Counted from the first letter of the stretch, positions 1 to 6,312 are shown. The stretch: 11,413 nt of DNA from an uncultured beta proteobacterium (GCA_903938955.1 CAJAFJ010000373.1:1-11413); one strand, 5' to 3'. The notes: a model not told the origin generated them from the letters alone. Translations and numbers: made by a program.

Positions 1-632
1 CCACAGTGGGCTTTGCCGACTACAAAGCACGCATGAAGGACGGCCAGGACGCGATTTACTACATCACAGCTGACACCCTGGCTGCCGCCAAAAACAGCCC
101 GCAGCTGGAAGTGTTCAAGAAAAAGGGCATCGAAGTGCTGCTGATGACCGACCGCGTGGACGAGTGGGCGCTGAACTACCTGCAAGACTTTGACAGCACG
201 CCGCTGCAGTCCGTCGCCAAGGGTGCCGTGGACCTGGGCACGCTGCAAGACGAAACGGAAAAGAAAGCCGCGGAAGAAGCGGCCGAGACCTTCAAGCCCT
301 TGCTGGCCAAGCTGAAAGAAGCACTGAAAGACAAGGCGCAAGACGTGCGCGTGACGACCCGTCTGGTCGACAGCGCCGCCTGCCTGGTGGTGCAAGACGA
401 CGGCATGAGCACGCAACTGGCGCGCATGCTGAAGCAAGCCGGTCAAGCGGCACCGGACGTGAAACCGGTGCTGGAAGTGAACGCCGAACACCCGTTGGTG
501 AAAAAGCTGGACGGCTCAGTTCACTTCAACGACCTGGCGCACATTCTGTTCGACCAGGCCTTGTTGGCAGAAGGCGGCATGCCGGCGGACCCGGCGGCTT
601 ATGTGAAACGGGTGAATGCGCTGCTGGTTTGA
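1..632 (+). CDS. htpG: Hsp90 chaperone HtpG, C-terminal part (5' end outside window)
   Basis: This is the last ~210 residues of bacterial Hsp90, an ATP-dependent cytosolic dimeric chaperone. The frame is open to the window's left edge (first whole codon at base 3), so the GTG at base 6 is an internal Val and not a start. The text matches the HtpG middle/C-terminal region: a conserved [20 protein letters not shown] stretch, then [17 protein letters not shown], and near the end the C-terminal dimerisation helices finishing in a short hydrophobic tail (NALLV). The N-terminal ATPase domain (about two thirds of the usual ~620-650 residues) lies upstream of the window. The gene ends at TGA 630-632 and is followed by a strong hairpin terminator at 711-749. 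Its own promoter, possibly heat-shock controlled, cannot be seen here. The family call is very safe. Confidence 0.96.
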   Translation, partial: TVGFADYKARMKDGQDAIYYITADTLAAAKNSPQLEVFKKKGIEVLLMTDRVDEWALNYLQDFDSTPLQSVAKGAVDLGTLQDETEKKAAEEAAETFKPLLAKLKEALKDKAQDVRVTTRLVDSAACLVVQDDGMSTQLARMLKQAGQAAPDVKPVLEVNAEHPLVKKLDGSVHFNDLAHILFDQALLAEGGMPADPAAYVKRVNALLV

Positions 633-710
633 TGCACAACGCCAGATCGGGCGTCAACCCGAGTCCATTGCATAGATAAGGGCGCAACAGCGGCGCCCGT
701 GCAAAAGCAA

Positions 711-749
711 AAAAAGCCCCGCCAGTCACACCGACTGGCGGGGCTTTTT
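711..749. terminator. Bidirectional rho-independent terminator between htpG and srkA
   Basis: A perfect 17-bp inverted repeat, AAAAAGCCCCGCCAGTC (711-727) and its exact complement (733-749), encloses a 5-nt loop (ACACC). The A5 and T5 ends give a U-tract in either direction, and on the plus strand the T run continues as TTTTTCTTT. It lies between two convergent genes, ending 78 nt after the htpG stop and 25 nt from the srkA stop. One element can therefore end both transcripts. Confidence 0.93.
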
Positions 750-773
750 CTTTAGCCGTTCAGCCGGGCGTAC

Positions 774-1829
774 TCACACCACCAGCGGCGCTTCCTGCAT
801 GGCTTCCAACTGCTCTTCGAGCATCTGCACCTGGCCACGCCAATAGTCGCTGGAGCCAAACCAGGGGAAGTTGATGGGAAAGGTGGGATCTTCCCAGCGC
901 CGGGCCAGCCAGGCGCTGTAGTGGATCAGGCGCAGGGTGCGCAGCGGCTCGATCAGCGCCAGTTCGCGCCGGTCAAACTCGCGGAATTGTTCGTAGCCGT
1001 CAACCAGCGTGCCGAGTTGGCGACTGCGCTGCTGGCGGTCGCCACTGAGCAGCATCCACAGGTCTTGCACGGCGGGGCCGCTGCGGGCGTCGTCCAGGTC
1101 GACAAAGTGCGGGCCCGGCCCGGCGCTGGCGGGCGACTCTAGCGGCGTCCACAAAATATTGCCCGGATGGCAGTCGCCATGCAGGCGGATCAACTTGATG
1201 GGCTCGGCATAAGGGTCTTGAGCGCCGCCGGTGCCCGCCAGGCAAGGGTGGGCTGCGATGGCCTCAATCGCCTTTTGCGAGGTCTTGGCCCACGCCGATT
1301 GCACATCCAGCGGCACTTTGTCGTTGGCCAGCAGCCATTCGCGCGAGTCGATGGCGAAGCTTTGCAGGTTCAGCGCCGGACGGTGGGCAAACGGTTTGGC
1401 GGCGCCCACGGTGTGAATGCGCGCCAAAAAGCGGCCAATCCACTCCAGCACGTCGGGGTCGTCCAGCTCGGGCGGGCGCCCGCCCCGGCTCGGGCTGACG
1501 CTGAAGGCAAAACCGGCAAAGTGGTGCAGCGTGCTGCCGTGCAGCACGCGGGGCCCGACCACCGGAATTTCCGCGTCCATCAGCTCTTTAGAGAACGCGT
1601 GCTCTTCCAGAATTTGCGCCTCGCTCCAGCGCGCGGGGCGGTAAAACTTGGCGACCACGGCTGGGCCGTCTTCCAGGTGCAGCTGGTAAACGCGGTTCTC
1701 ATAAGAACTCAGCGCGAGCTGGCGGCCATCGCCGTACAGGCCGACGCTGGCCAGCGCGTCCATGACGACGTCGGGGGTGAGCGACTCAAACGCGTGAAGA
1801 CCGGGTGAGGTGGGGTGATGTGACTGCAT
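774..1829 (-). CDS. srkA: Stress response Ser/Thr protein kinase SrkA (YihE/RdoA family)
   Basis: A 351-residue cytosolic eukaryotic-like kinase of the APH/choline-kinase fold; E. coli SrkA has 328 residues. Visible landmarks are the N-terminal SYENRVYQ strand, the ATP-binding Lys in VVAKFYRP (K61), WSEAQILEEH, and the catalytic loop RLHGDCHPGNILW (H217, base D219, N224). The Mg-binding segment FVDLDDARSGPAVQDLWMLL has D244/D246, and EPLRTLRLIHYSAWLARRW lies in the C-lobe. In E. coli the enzyme phosphorylates Ser/Thr and protects cells from stress-induced death (known for the family, not shown here). I start it at ATG 1829, which matches the family N-terminus; an in-frame ATG at 1940 would add 37 residues without family character. 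The Shine-Dalgarno is weak (GCAGGC next to the ATG). In enterobacteria srkA precedes dsbA, but here a convergent htpG follows instead. The divergent neighbour is a GMC oxidoreductase. Confidence 0.92.
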   Translation of the reverse strand: MQSHHPTSPGLHAFESLTPDVVMDALASVGLYGDGRQLALSSYENRVYQLHLEDGPAVVAKFYRPARWSEAQILEEHAFSKELMDAEIPVVGPRVLHGSTLHHFAGFAFSVSPSRGGRPPELDDPDVLEWIGRFLARIHTVGAAKPFAHRPALNLQSFAIDSREWLLANDKVPLDVQSAWAKTSQKAIEAIAAHPCLAGTGGAQDPYAEPIKLIRLHGDCHPGNILWTPLESPASAGPGPHFVDLDDARSGPAVQDLWMLLSGDRQQRSRQLGTLVDGYEQFREFDRRELALIEPLRTLRLIHYSAWLARRWEDPTFPINFPWFGSSDYWRGQVQMLEEQLEAMQEAPLVV

Positions 1830-1957
1830 GCCTGCATTGTCGCGCCTACTCGCTTGGCGACACAGCTGGAGATCCGCCTCTAAATCGCCCCCCTGATTTA
1901 CGTTACCGTACAGCCTTGGCGCACCCCGAATGTCCGGCACCGTGCGCGGAGAAATTT
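1830..1957. promoter_or_regulatory. Divergent intergenic region srkA / GMC oxidoreductase
   Basis: These 128 bp must hold the promoters for both divergent genes, unless a gene is read from within its neighbour. I see no convincing -35/-10 pair on either strand. The only notable texture is a short imperfect dyad, TACGTTACCGTA (1899-1910), which is too short to call an operator. The ribosome-binding site of the GMC gene is at its right end. Confidence 0.4.
1948..1952 (+). promoter_or_regulatory. Ribosome binding site that fixes the GMC oxidoreductase start
   Basis: GGAGA at 1948-1952 lies 5 nt before ATG 1958. This selects the short form, which begins directly with the FAD-binding strand, over the longer open frame that starts inside srkA. 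Confidence 0.8.
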
Positions 1958-3559
1958 ATGCTTGACTACATCATCATTGGCGGCGGATCGGCCGGGTGCG
2001 TACTGGCCGCGCGGCTGACGGAAAACCCCGACATCCAGGTCGCCCTGCTCGAAGCCGGGCAGGAGGACCGCAGCGTGCTGATCCACTGCCCGGCGGGCTT
2101 GGCCGTGATGGCCAAAACCGGCTACGCCAACTGGGGGTTCATGACCGAACCCCAAGCCGGTCTGAACGGGCGCAACGGCTATCAGCCACGCGGCAAGGTG
2201 CTGGGCGGCTCCAGCTCGATCAACGCCATGGTCTACACCCGTGGGCACCGCGCCGATTACGACCACTGGGCGGCACAAGGCAACCCCGGCTGGGGCTATG
2301 ACGATGTACTGCCCTACTTCAAACGCGCCGAACACAACGAGCGCGGGGCCGATGCCTTCCACGGCGCCGACGGTCCGCTCAATGTGATGGATTTACGCAG
2401 CCCAAACCGCTTTGGCCCGCTGTTTGTGCAAGCCGGGCAAGAAGCCGGATTCGCCCGCAACGACGACTTCAACGGAGCCAATCAGGAGGGCGTCGGCCCG
2501 TACCAGGTCACGCATCAAAACGGCGAGCGCGACAGCGCGGCCAAAGCGTACCTGACTCCCCAGCAGGCACGCCCCAACCTGCACGTCTACACCGGTGCGC
2601 ACGCTACGCGTCTGTTGCTGGAGCGCAAACGCGCTGTTGGCGTCGAATTTCTGCATGAAGGCGAACTCAAACAACTCAAGGTCACGCGCGAAGTGCTGCT
2701 GTGCGCGGGGGCCTTGCAATCGCCCCAACTCCTCATGTTGTCCGGCATTGGGCCCCACGCCCACCTGCTGGAAAACGCAATTGCCACCGTGCATGACTTG
2801 CCCGGCGTAGGCCAAAACCTGCACGACCACCCGGACGTGGTGCTGGTGGTGGATGCGCCGCGTGAGAAAGACCTGTTTGGCCTGTCACTCAGTGGCCTGG
2901 TGCGCACCCTCAAGGGGATTTTTGAATGGCGCAATCACCGCAGCGGCCCCCTCACCAGCAACTTCGCCGAGGCCGGTGGCTTCATCAAGAGCCAGCCGGG
3001 CGAAGCCATCCCCGACCTGCAACTGCACTTTGTGGTGGGCAAACTGATCAACCATGGCCGCAGCACCCTGCTGGGGCACGGCTACTCGTGCCATGTGTGC
3101 CTGTTGCGACCGCGCAGCCGGGGCAGCGTCACGCTGGCCAGCAAAGACCCGCTGGAGGCACCGCAGATCGACCCCAACTTTTTGGGCGACCGCGACGACA
3201 TGGAGCGCATGGTGCGGGGCGTCAAGCTGGTGCGCCACCTACTGGCCCAGCCGGCCTTGGCCCGCCACGGCGGCAAGGAGCTGAAAGCCTCGGCCTGCGC
3301 GCAGACTGACGCACAAATCGAGCATTTCATCCGTGACCACGCCGACACCATTTACCACCCGGTCGGCAGTTGCCGCATGGGCAAGGGTCCGCTGGATGTG
3401 GTGGATGCCGAATTGCGCGTGCGCGGGATCGACGCCCTGCGCGTTGTGGATGCGTCCATCATGCCGCGTATCGTGGGCGGCAACACCAACGCACCGGTGA
3501 TCATGATTGCCGAAAAAGCCGCCGACATGATCAAGGCAGCACAATCGCTGAGGATTTGA
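1958..3559 (+). CDS. GMC-family FAD-dependent oxidoreductase (probable alcohol/choline dehydrogenase type)
   Basis: A 533-residue flavoenzyme of the glucose-methanol-choline family; relatives such as BetA and AlkJ are about 550-560 residues. It should oxidise an alcohol to an aldehyde with FAD, the acceptor being unknown. Seen in order: the Rossmann ADP-binding motif YIIIGGGSAGCVLAARL (residues 4-20) with the acidic ribose-binding LLEAG (30-34); the first GMC signature around GYQPRGKVLGGSSSINAMVY (74-93); the second signature GALQSPQLLMLSGIG (251-265); the active-site His in TIYHPVGSCRMG (H467); and the C-terminal GGNTNAP (507-513) carrying the second catalytic Asn/His position, here Asn. There is no signal peptide, because the protein begins at the dinucleotide-binding strand. 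The substrate cannot be read from the sequence, so neither betA nor alkJ is assigned. The diguanylate cyclase follows about 60 nt later on the same strand. ATG 1958 is chosen for its good Shine-Dalgarno and family N-terminus. Confidence 0.93.
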   Translation: MLDYIIIGGGSAGCVLAARLTENPDIQVALLEAGQEDRSVLIHCPAGLAVMAKTGYANWGFMTEPQAGLNGRNGYQPRGKVLGGSSSINAMVYTRGHRADYDHWAAQGNPGWGYDDVLPYFKRAEHNERGADAFHGADGPLNVMDLRSPNRFGPLFVQAGQEAGFARNDDFNGANQEGVGPYQVTHQNGERDSAAKAYLTPQQARPNLHVYTGAHATRLLLERKRAVGVEFLHEGELKQLKVTREVLLCAGALQSPQLLMLSGIGPHAHLLENAIATVHDLPGVGQNLHDHPDVVLVVDAPREKDLFGLSLSGLVRTLKGIFEWRNHRSGPLTSNFAEAGGFIKSQPGEAIPDLQLHFVVGKLINHGRSTLLGHGYSCHVCLLRPRSRGSVTLASKDPLEAPQIDPNFLGDRDDMERMVRGVKLVRHLLAQPALARHGGKELKASACAQTDAQIEHFIRDHADTIYHPVGSCRMGKGPLDVVDAELRVRGIDALRVVDASIMPRIVGGNTNAPVIMIAEKAADMIKAAQSLRI

Positions 3560-3619
3560 TCGAAGTTGAGTTTTTGGGTGAAAATGAACCGCGATCTTAC
3601 AAATTACCCAGAATGTTAC

Positions 3620-4690
3620 ATGGATCAAACAAAAAAAACACTTTTGGAACAATTGCAAATCAACGAGTTTGAAATTGCAAGGCGCAAACAATTGCTGTGC
3701 TTCTCAGAGACAGATGCAGAGCTTCTACGCTCCTGCAAAGGGCTGGTGACGGAGCACATCGACAGCATCGTGGCTGACTTTTATACCAAGCAGACCGCGA
3801 TTGAGGAGATCGATTTATTGATCGGCGACGCCGACACGCTGACACGGTTGCACTCGGCGCAGCGCGGCTATGTCCTGAGCCTGTTTGAAGGTTATTACGA
3901 TGTCGAGTACGTCAACAACCGTCTGCGTATCGGCATGGTTCACAAACGCATTGGCGTTGAACCCAAACTGTATCTATCGGCAGTAAAAACGCTAAAGGAC
4001 ACCATCAACGCCGCACTGGATGTGTACATTGAAGACAAGCTACACCTGCGCGAAGTGCTCTGCGCCCTCGACAAGCTGCTTTATTTTGATACCACCCTGA
4101 TTTTTGACACCTACATTCGTGCTCTGCTGACCGAGGTGGAGTCGGCCAAAGACAAAGCCCTGAGCTACGCGCAGGAACTGGAATCAAAAGTGGCCGACAG
4201 GACCCGCCAACTGGAGGAACTGTCCCAGCACGACTCGCTCACCGGCCTGTTCAACCAGCGCTCGTTAAACGACAGTTTGCGCCGTGAACTGGCGACCGCC
4301 AAGCGTCAAAAAAAGGCCTTCTCGCTGGCTTACTTTGACATTGATCACTTCAAAAACATCAACGACACCAAGGGCCATTTCGCAGGCGACGAAGTGCTAC
4401 GCCTGATCGGCGAAGCCATGCGCAGCGCCTGCCGCGAAATCGACATCCCCTGCCGCTACGGTGGGGACGAGTTTTGCCTGGTGTTACCAGACTGCACCCT
4501 GGCCGATGCCGAGGTCGTTTGCCAGCGTTTGTTCGAAGAGTTTTCTGGTCAAATTTCCGACGTGACGATCAGCATCGGGATCACCCAGACCGGGCCGCTT
4601 AAATTTGTAGAACCAGACGAACTGCTCCGGCAGGCAGATGCCAAGATGTATGAAGCCAAGGGCTACCCTGGCTTCAAAATCTGCTATTGA
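3620..4690 (+). CDS. Globin-coupled sensor diguanylate cyclase (globin - coiled coil - GGDEF)
   Basis: A cytosolic enzyme predicted to condense two GTP into c-di-GMP under control of a heme ligand (O2, NO or CO). Numbered from ATG 3620 it has 356 residues. The N-terminal sensor globin spans about 15-165, with EIARRK, the helix-B FY pair (F54-Y55, likely distal Tyr) and the proximal heme His in MVHKRIGVEPKLYL (H108), typical of DosC/BpeGReg/HemAT globins. A linker of about 35 residues (EVESAKDKA...ADRTRQLEEL) reads as a coiled coil. The GGDEF domain runs from HDSLTGLFNQRSL (204-216) through FDIDHFK (metal Asp D240) to RYGGDEF (GGDEF 281-285). The allosteric inhibitory I-site RxxD is present (REID, 272-275). 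No EAL domain follows. It is shorter than E. coli DosC (460 residues) because the middle domain is reduced to the linker. The start is uncertain: ATG 3584 and TTG 3566 are in frame, and none has a clear Shine-Dalgarno. I prefer 3620 because it gives a family-like N-terminus. The first ~100 bases are AT-rich compared with the rest. Confidence 0.9.
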   Translation: MDQTKKTLLEQLQINEFEIARRKQLLCFSETDAELLRSCKGLVTEHIDSIVADFYTKQTAIEEIDLLIGDADTLTRLHSAQRGYVLSLFEGYYDVEYVNNRLRIGMVHKRIGVEPKLYLSAVKTLKDTINAALDVYIEDKLHLREVLCALDKLLYFDTTLIFDTYIRALLTEVESAKDKALSYAQELESKVADRTRQLEELSQHDSLTGLFNQRSLNDSLRRELATAKRQKKAFSLAYFDIDHFKNINDTKGHFAGDEVLRLIGEAMRSACREIDIPCRYGGDEFCLVLPDCTLADAEVVCQRLFEEFSGQISDVTISIGITQTGPLKFVEPDELLRQADAKMYEAKGYPGFKICY

Positions 4691-4743
4691 CGCAAATTTA
4701 ACCCGGGGAAACGCGGCCCCATCGCCAACAGCTCAACAAGGGC

Positions 4744-5829
4744 TTACTTCTTGGCCGACATTCCGTTCTCACGCGCCATGCGGCTCATGATCACGCTCAC
4801 GGCGACGCGGGTGGCGCCGACCATGCGGGCGATTTCGGTGTTGTTCAGCCAGCGATCGGTGTCCACCCCGATGGCCTTGCAGTGGCGCAGTACGGCGTGG
4901 ATGCGCCCCTCCAGGTCGCCGCGCATCAGCTCCACTTGCAGGCTGGCAGAGACCAGACGCTGCGCCATCTTGCGCGTGATGGCCAGCGCAAATAGCGGGT
5001 TTTGCAGCATACAAGCCAGAAAATCATCACTGCCCAGACGAATCACCTGGCACGGCGTCAGTGCCACGATGGAGGCGGATCGCCCCCGATCCAGCAGTGT
5101 GGCCACTTCCCCCACCATGTCTCCCGGCCCCACCAAGGACAGCATGACCTGCTGGCGTCGGCCCACCCGGCGCTCGGCCACACCGTCTGCTGGCTCGGTG
5201 TGAACAAGGGCGTCCCCGCGCATGACCTTGAGGCAACCGGAGATGATGAAGTAGACCGACTTGGTCTTCTCGTCCTGCCGAACGAGGGTCTGGCCCGCGT
5301 CGTAAACCTGCCAATCCACCACCGTGGCCAGCTTGACAAGCGTGGCGTCTGGCAGGTCAGCCAACAGCGGCGCGGTTCGCAAGGTGGTTGAGGTGGGCCG
5401 CGGCAGGGTATGACCGTTGTGCATGTCGGGCCGTTCCACGCTGCCAATGGCCTCGCCCAGCAGGGCCACCAATTCCTCGCAGCGCCAGGGCTTGGGTACA
5501 AAACGATGGATATGGGCCGCATCCACCATGCGCAGCATGGCATCGGTGTCGCTGCGGCCGCTGAGCACGAGCCGGGCGCATTGGGGCTGGATGGCCGCAA
5601 AAGCTTTCACGAACGCGATACCGTCCATGCTCGGCATGTGCAGGTCGGAAATGACGGCATCCAGGCGGTGCGTCTTGGCATGGGCCAAGGCCGCCAGCGG
5701 ATCAGTAAAAGCAACGACCTTGTACCCCGCTACCCCATTCGTGGTGCTGGCCAGCTGAGTTTTCATCAAGCGGTGGATGCTGCTGTCGTCATCCAGGATC
5801 AGAACTTTTTTATACTTTGTTGTGGCCAA
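4744..5829 (-). CDS. Hybrid response regulator: receiver domain - cNMP-binding domain - Crp-type HTH
   Basis: A 361-residue cytosolic transcription factor fusing two sensory modules. The receiver domain (about 7-130) has acidic pocket D13/D14/D15, phosphoacceptor D62 in SDLHMPSMDG, Ser90 in LSG and Lys113 in FVPKPW. After a linker, a cyclic-nucleotide-binding domain (about 155-290) contains YFIISGCLKV and a phosphate-binding cassette GEVATLLDRGRSAS with E241 and R250, the positions that hold the ribose-phosphate in Crp. An interdomain helix and a Crp-family HTH (LNNTEIARMVGATRVAVSVI, about 328-347) end the protein. It could bind cAMP or, like some Crp relatives, c-di-GMP; the ligand cannot be decided from sequence. 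The start is TTG 5829, preceded by AGGTG at 5-nt spacing; the next in-frame Met (22) would remove the receiver's first strand and acidic residues. No histidine kinase is in the window. It converges on the globin-coupled cyclase, 53 nt apart. Confidence 0.9.
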   Translation of the reverse strand: MATTKYKKVLILDDDSSIHRLMKTQLASTTNGVAGYKVVAFTDPLAALAHAKTHRLDAVISDLHMPSMDGIAFVKAFAAIQPQCARLVLSGRSDTDAMLRMVDAAHIHRFVPKPWRCEELVALLGEAIGSVERPDMHNGHTLPRPTSTTLRTAPLLADLPDATLVKLATVVDWQVYDAGQTLVRQDEKTKSVYFIISGCLKVMRGDALVHTEPADGVAERRVGRRQQVMLSLVGPGDMVGEVATLLDRGRSASIVALTPCQVIRLGSDDFLACMLQNPLFALAITRKMAQRLVSASLQVELMRGDLEGRIHAVLRHCKAIGVDTDRWLNNTEIARMVGATRVAVSVIMSRMARENGMSAKK

Positions 5830-5834
5830 TCGCG

Positions 5835-5839
5835 CACCT
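5835..5839 (-). promoter_or_regulatory. Ribosome binding site supporting the TTG start of the REC-Crp regulator
   Basis: On the minus strand AGGTG lies 5 nt before TTG 5829-5827. No ATG or GTG is available in frame upstream, and the first in-frame ATG is inside the receiver fold, so this site decides the start. Confidence 0.65.
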
Positions 5840-5892
5840 GACTTTGTTTCGTTTTGCGTTGTAAGACATTGCTTTTACTGAACAATCTTACC

Positions 5893-5949
5893 TACAAATA
5901 CAAAGCCGCCCAGGTTCACGACCAGCACGCCCCACTAGCAAGCGCGGCT
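5893..5949 (-). terminator. Weak candidate terminator after the small CSD gene
   Basis: On the minus strand AGCCGC (5949-5944), just after the stop codon, can pair with GCGGCT (5909-5904), followed by a T-rich stretch TTTGTATTTGT (5903-5893). The stem is only 6 bp and the loop is 34 nt, so this is marginal. The 122-bp gap 5830-5951 also has to hold any separate promoter for the REC-Crp gene; I could not pick out a convincing one. Confidence 0.25.
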
Positions 5950-5951
5950 GA

Positions 5952-6164
5952 TCAGCTTATCCCATGCTTGCCCAAGCTCACGCGCTTGGCCTGCAAGCCA
6001 TCGCCGCCAGACTCAGGAATGAACTGAACCGTGCTGCCCATCTGCACATGCTCAAAGGGCGTGCTGGCCACGTTGTCGCGGCTGAAATAGTACTCATCGC
6101 CCACAAGGGTGCGGATAAAGCCAAAACCGCCTTTGTCATCCAGACGCACGATCTCGCCATGCAA
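5952..6164 (-). CDS. Small cold-shock-domain (CspA-like) nucleic-acid-binding protein
   Basis: A 70-residue single-domain protein of CspA size. It shows the RNP1-like segment DKGGFGFI (10-17) and, in place of the usual RNP2 VFVHxSA, a divergent YYFSRDNV (25-32). It then has a G-x-x-V-Q-F strand (43-48) and a final KRVSL strand, as in the OB fold of cold-shock proteins. The canonical KWFN before RNP1 is replaced by VRLDD. The likely role is RNA or ssDNA binding in the cytosol; cold induction cannot be judged from sequence. The only possible in-frame start between the upstream stop (6195-6197) and the domain is TTG 6164, with AAGGTG (6178-6173) 8 nt before it. An ATG at 6160 is in another frame. 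It is transcribed away from the exporter operon and toward the REC-Crp gene, 122 bp away, so co-transcription with that gene is possible. Confidence 0.8.
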   Translation of the reverse strand: MHGEIVRLDDKGGFGFIRTLVGDEYYFSRDNVASTPFEHVQMGSTVQFIPESGGDGLQAKRVSLGKHGIS

Positions 6165-6185
6165 GGGCTGAGCACCTTGCGTATC

Positions 6186-6221
6186 AGTCCGCCGTCAGAC
6201 GCCCAGTGCGACACGCGGACT
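6186..6221 (-). promoter_or_regulatory. Inverted repeat in the 5' leader of the CSD gene
   Basis: AGTCCGC (6186-6192) and GCGGACT (6215-6221) form a 7-bp perfect stem around 22 nt. In the minus-strand transcript the stem would end 7 nt before the AAGGTG ribosome-binding site of the CSD gene. It could be a leader hairpin that modulates translation, or it could be chance in GC-rich DNA. Confidence 0.3.
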
Positions 6222-6236
6222 TTGATGAATCACAGC

Positions 6237-6263
6237 TTGGCAAATGATTCAAGTCACGATAAT
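6237..6263 (+). promoter_or_regulatory. Candidate sigma-70 promoter for the yhiI-rbbA-yhhJ operon
   Basis: TTGGCA (6237-6242; 5 of 6 to TTGACA) and GATAAT (6258-6263; 5 of 6 to TATAAT) are separated by 15 bp, shorter than the ideal 17. It lies in the most AT-rich part of the 229-bp divergent gap and about 130 nt before the yhiI start codon. The short spacer would suit a promoter that needs an activator, but this is inference. Confidence 0.35.
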
Positions 6264-6280
6264 TTTCACAGGCATGGACT

Positions 6281-6312
6281 ACGATGACAACGCAGCGTCG
6301 TGAACCCATCGT
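6281..6312. promoter_or_regulatory. Nested dyad in the yhiI leader (possible operator or mRNA hairpin)
   Basis: The outer arms ACGATG (6281-6286) and CATCGT (6307-6312) flank an imperfect 15-bp palindrome, ACAACGCAGCGTCGT (6287-6301), whose arms have one mismatched pair around a central A. It sits about 20-50 nt downstream of the candidate -10 hexamer, where a repressor site or a leader structure could act on the exporter operon. The two dyads are not exactly concentric, so a bulged hairpin and a protein site are both possible. Confidence 0.3.

Noticed and set aside
633..710. Possible small gene between htpG and the terminator
   Set aside because: I find no start with a ribosome-binding site and no conserved peptide in these 78 bases.
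1167..1808. 213-residue plus-strand open frame opposite srkA
   Set aside because: It is antisense to a strongly conserved kinase, has low-complexity Arg/Ala-rich content and no domain; it is a high-GC shadow frame.
1830..1940. N-terminal extension of srkA to the ATG at 1940
   Set aside because: The added 37 residues are not family-like, would fill most of the divergent promoter gap, and lack support from a ribosome-binding site.
1805..1957. Longer GMC oxidoreductase starting inside srkA
   Set aside because: ATG 1958 has GGAGA at good spacing and begins directly at the FAD-binding strand; the extension has no signal-peptide or domain character.
3574..3603. Possible promoter TTGGGT / TACAAA before the cyclase
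   Set aside because: The -35 matches only three of six positions and the -10 only four of six, which is too weak to list as a feature.
4691..4743. Possible terminator between the convergent cyclase and REC-Crp genes (GGGG...CCCC)
   Set aside because: Only four G-C pairs form and no T-tract follows in either direction.
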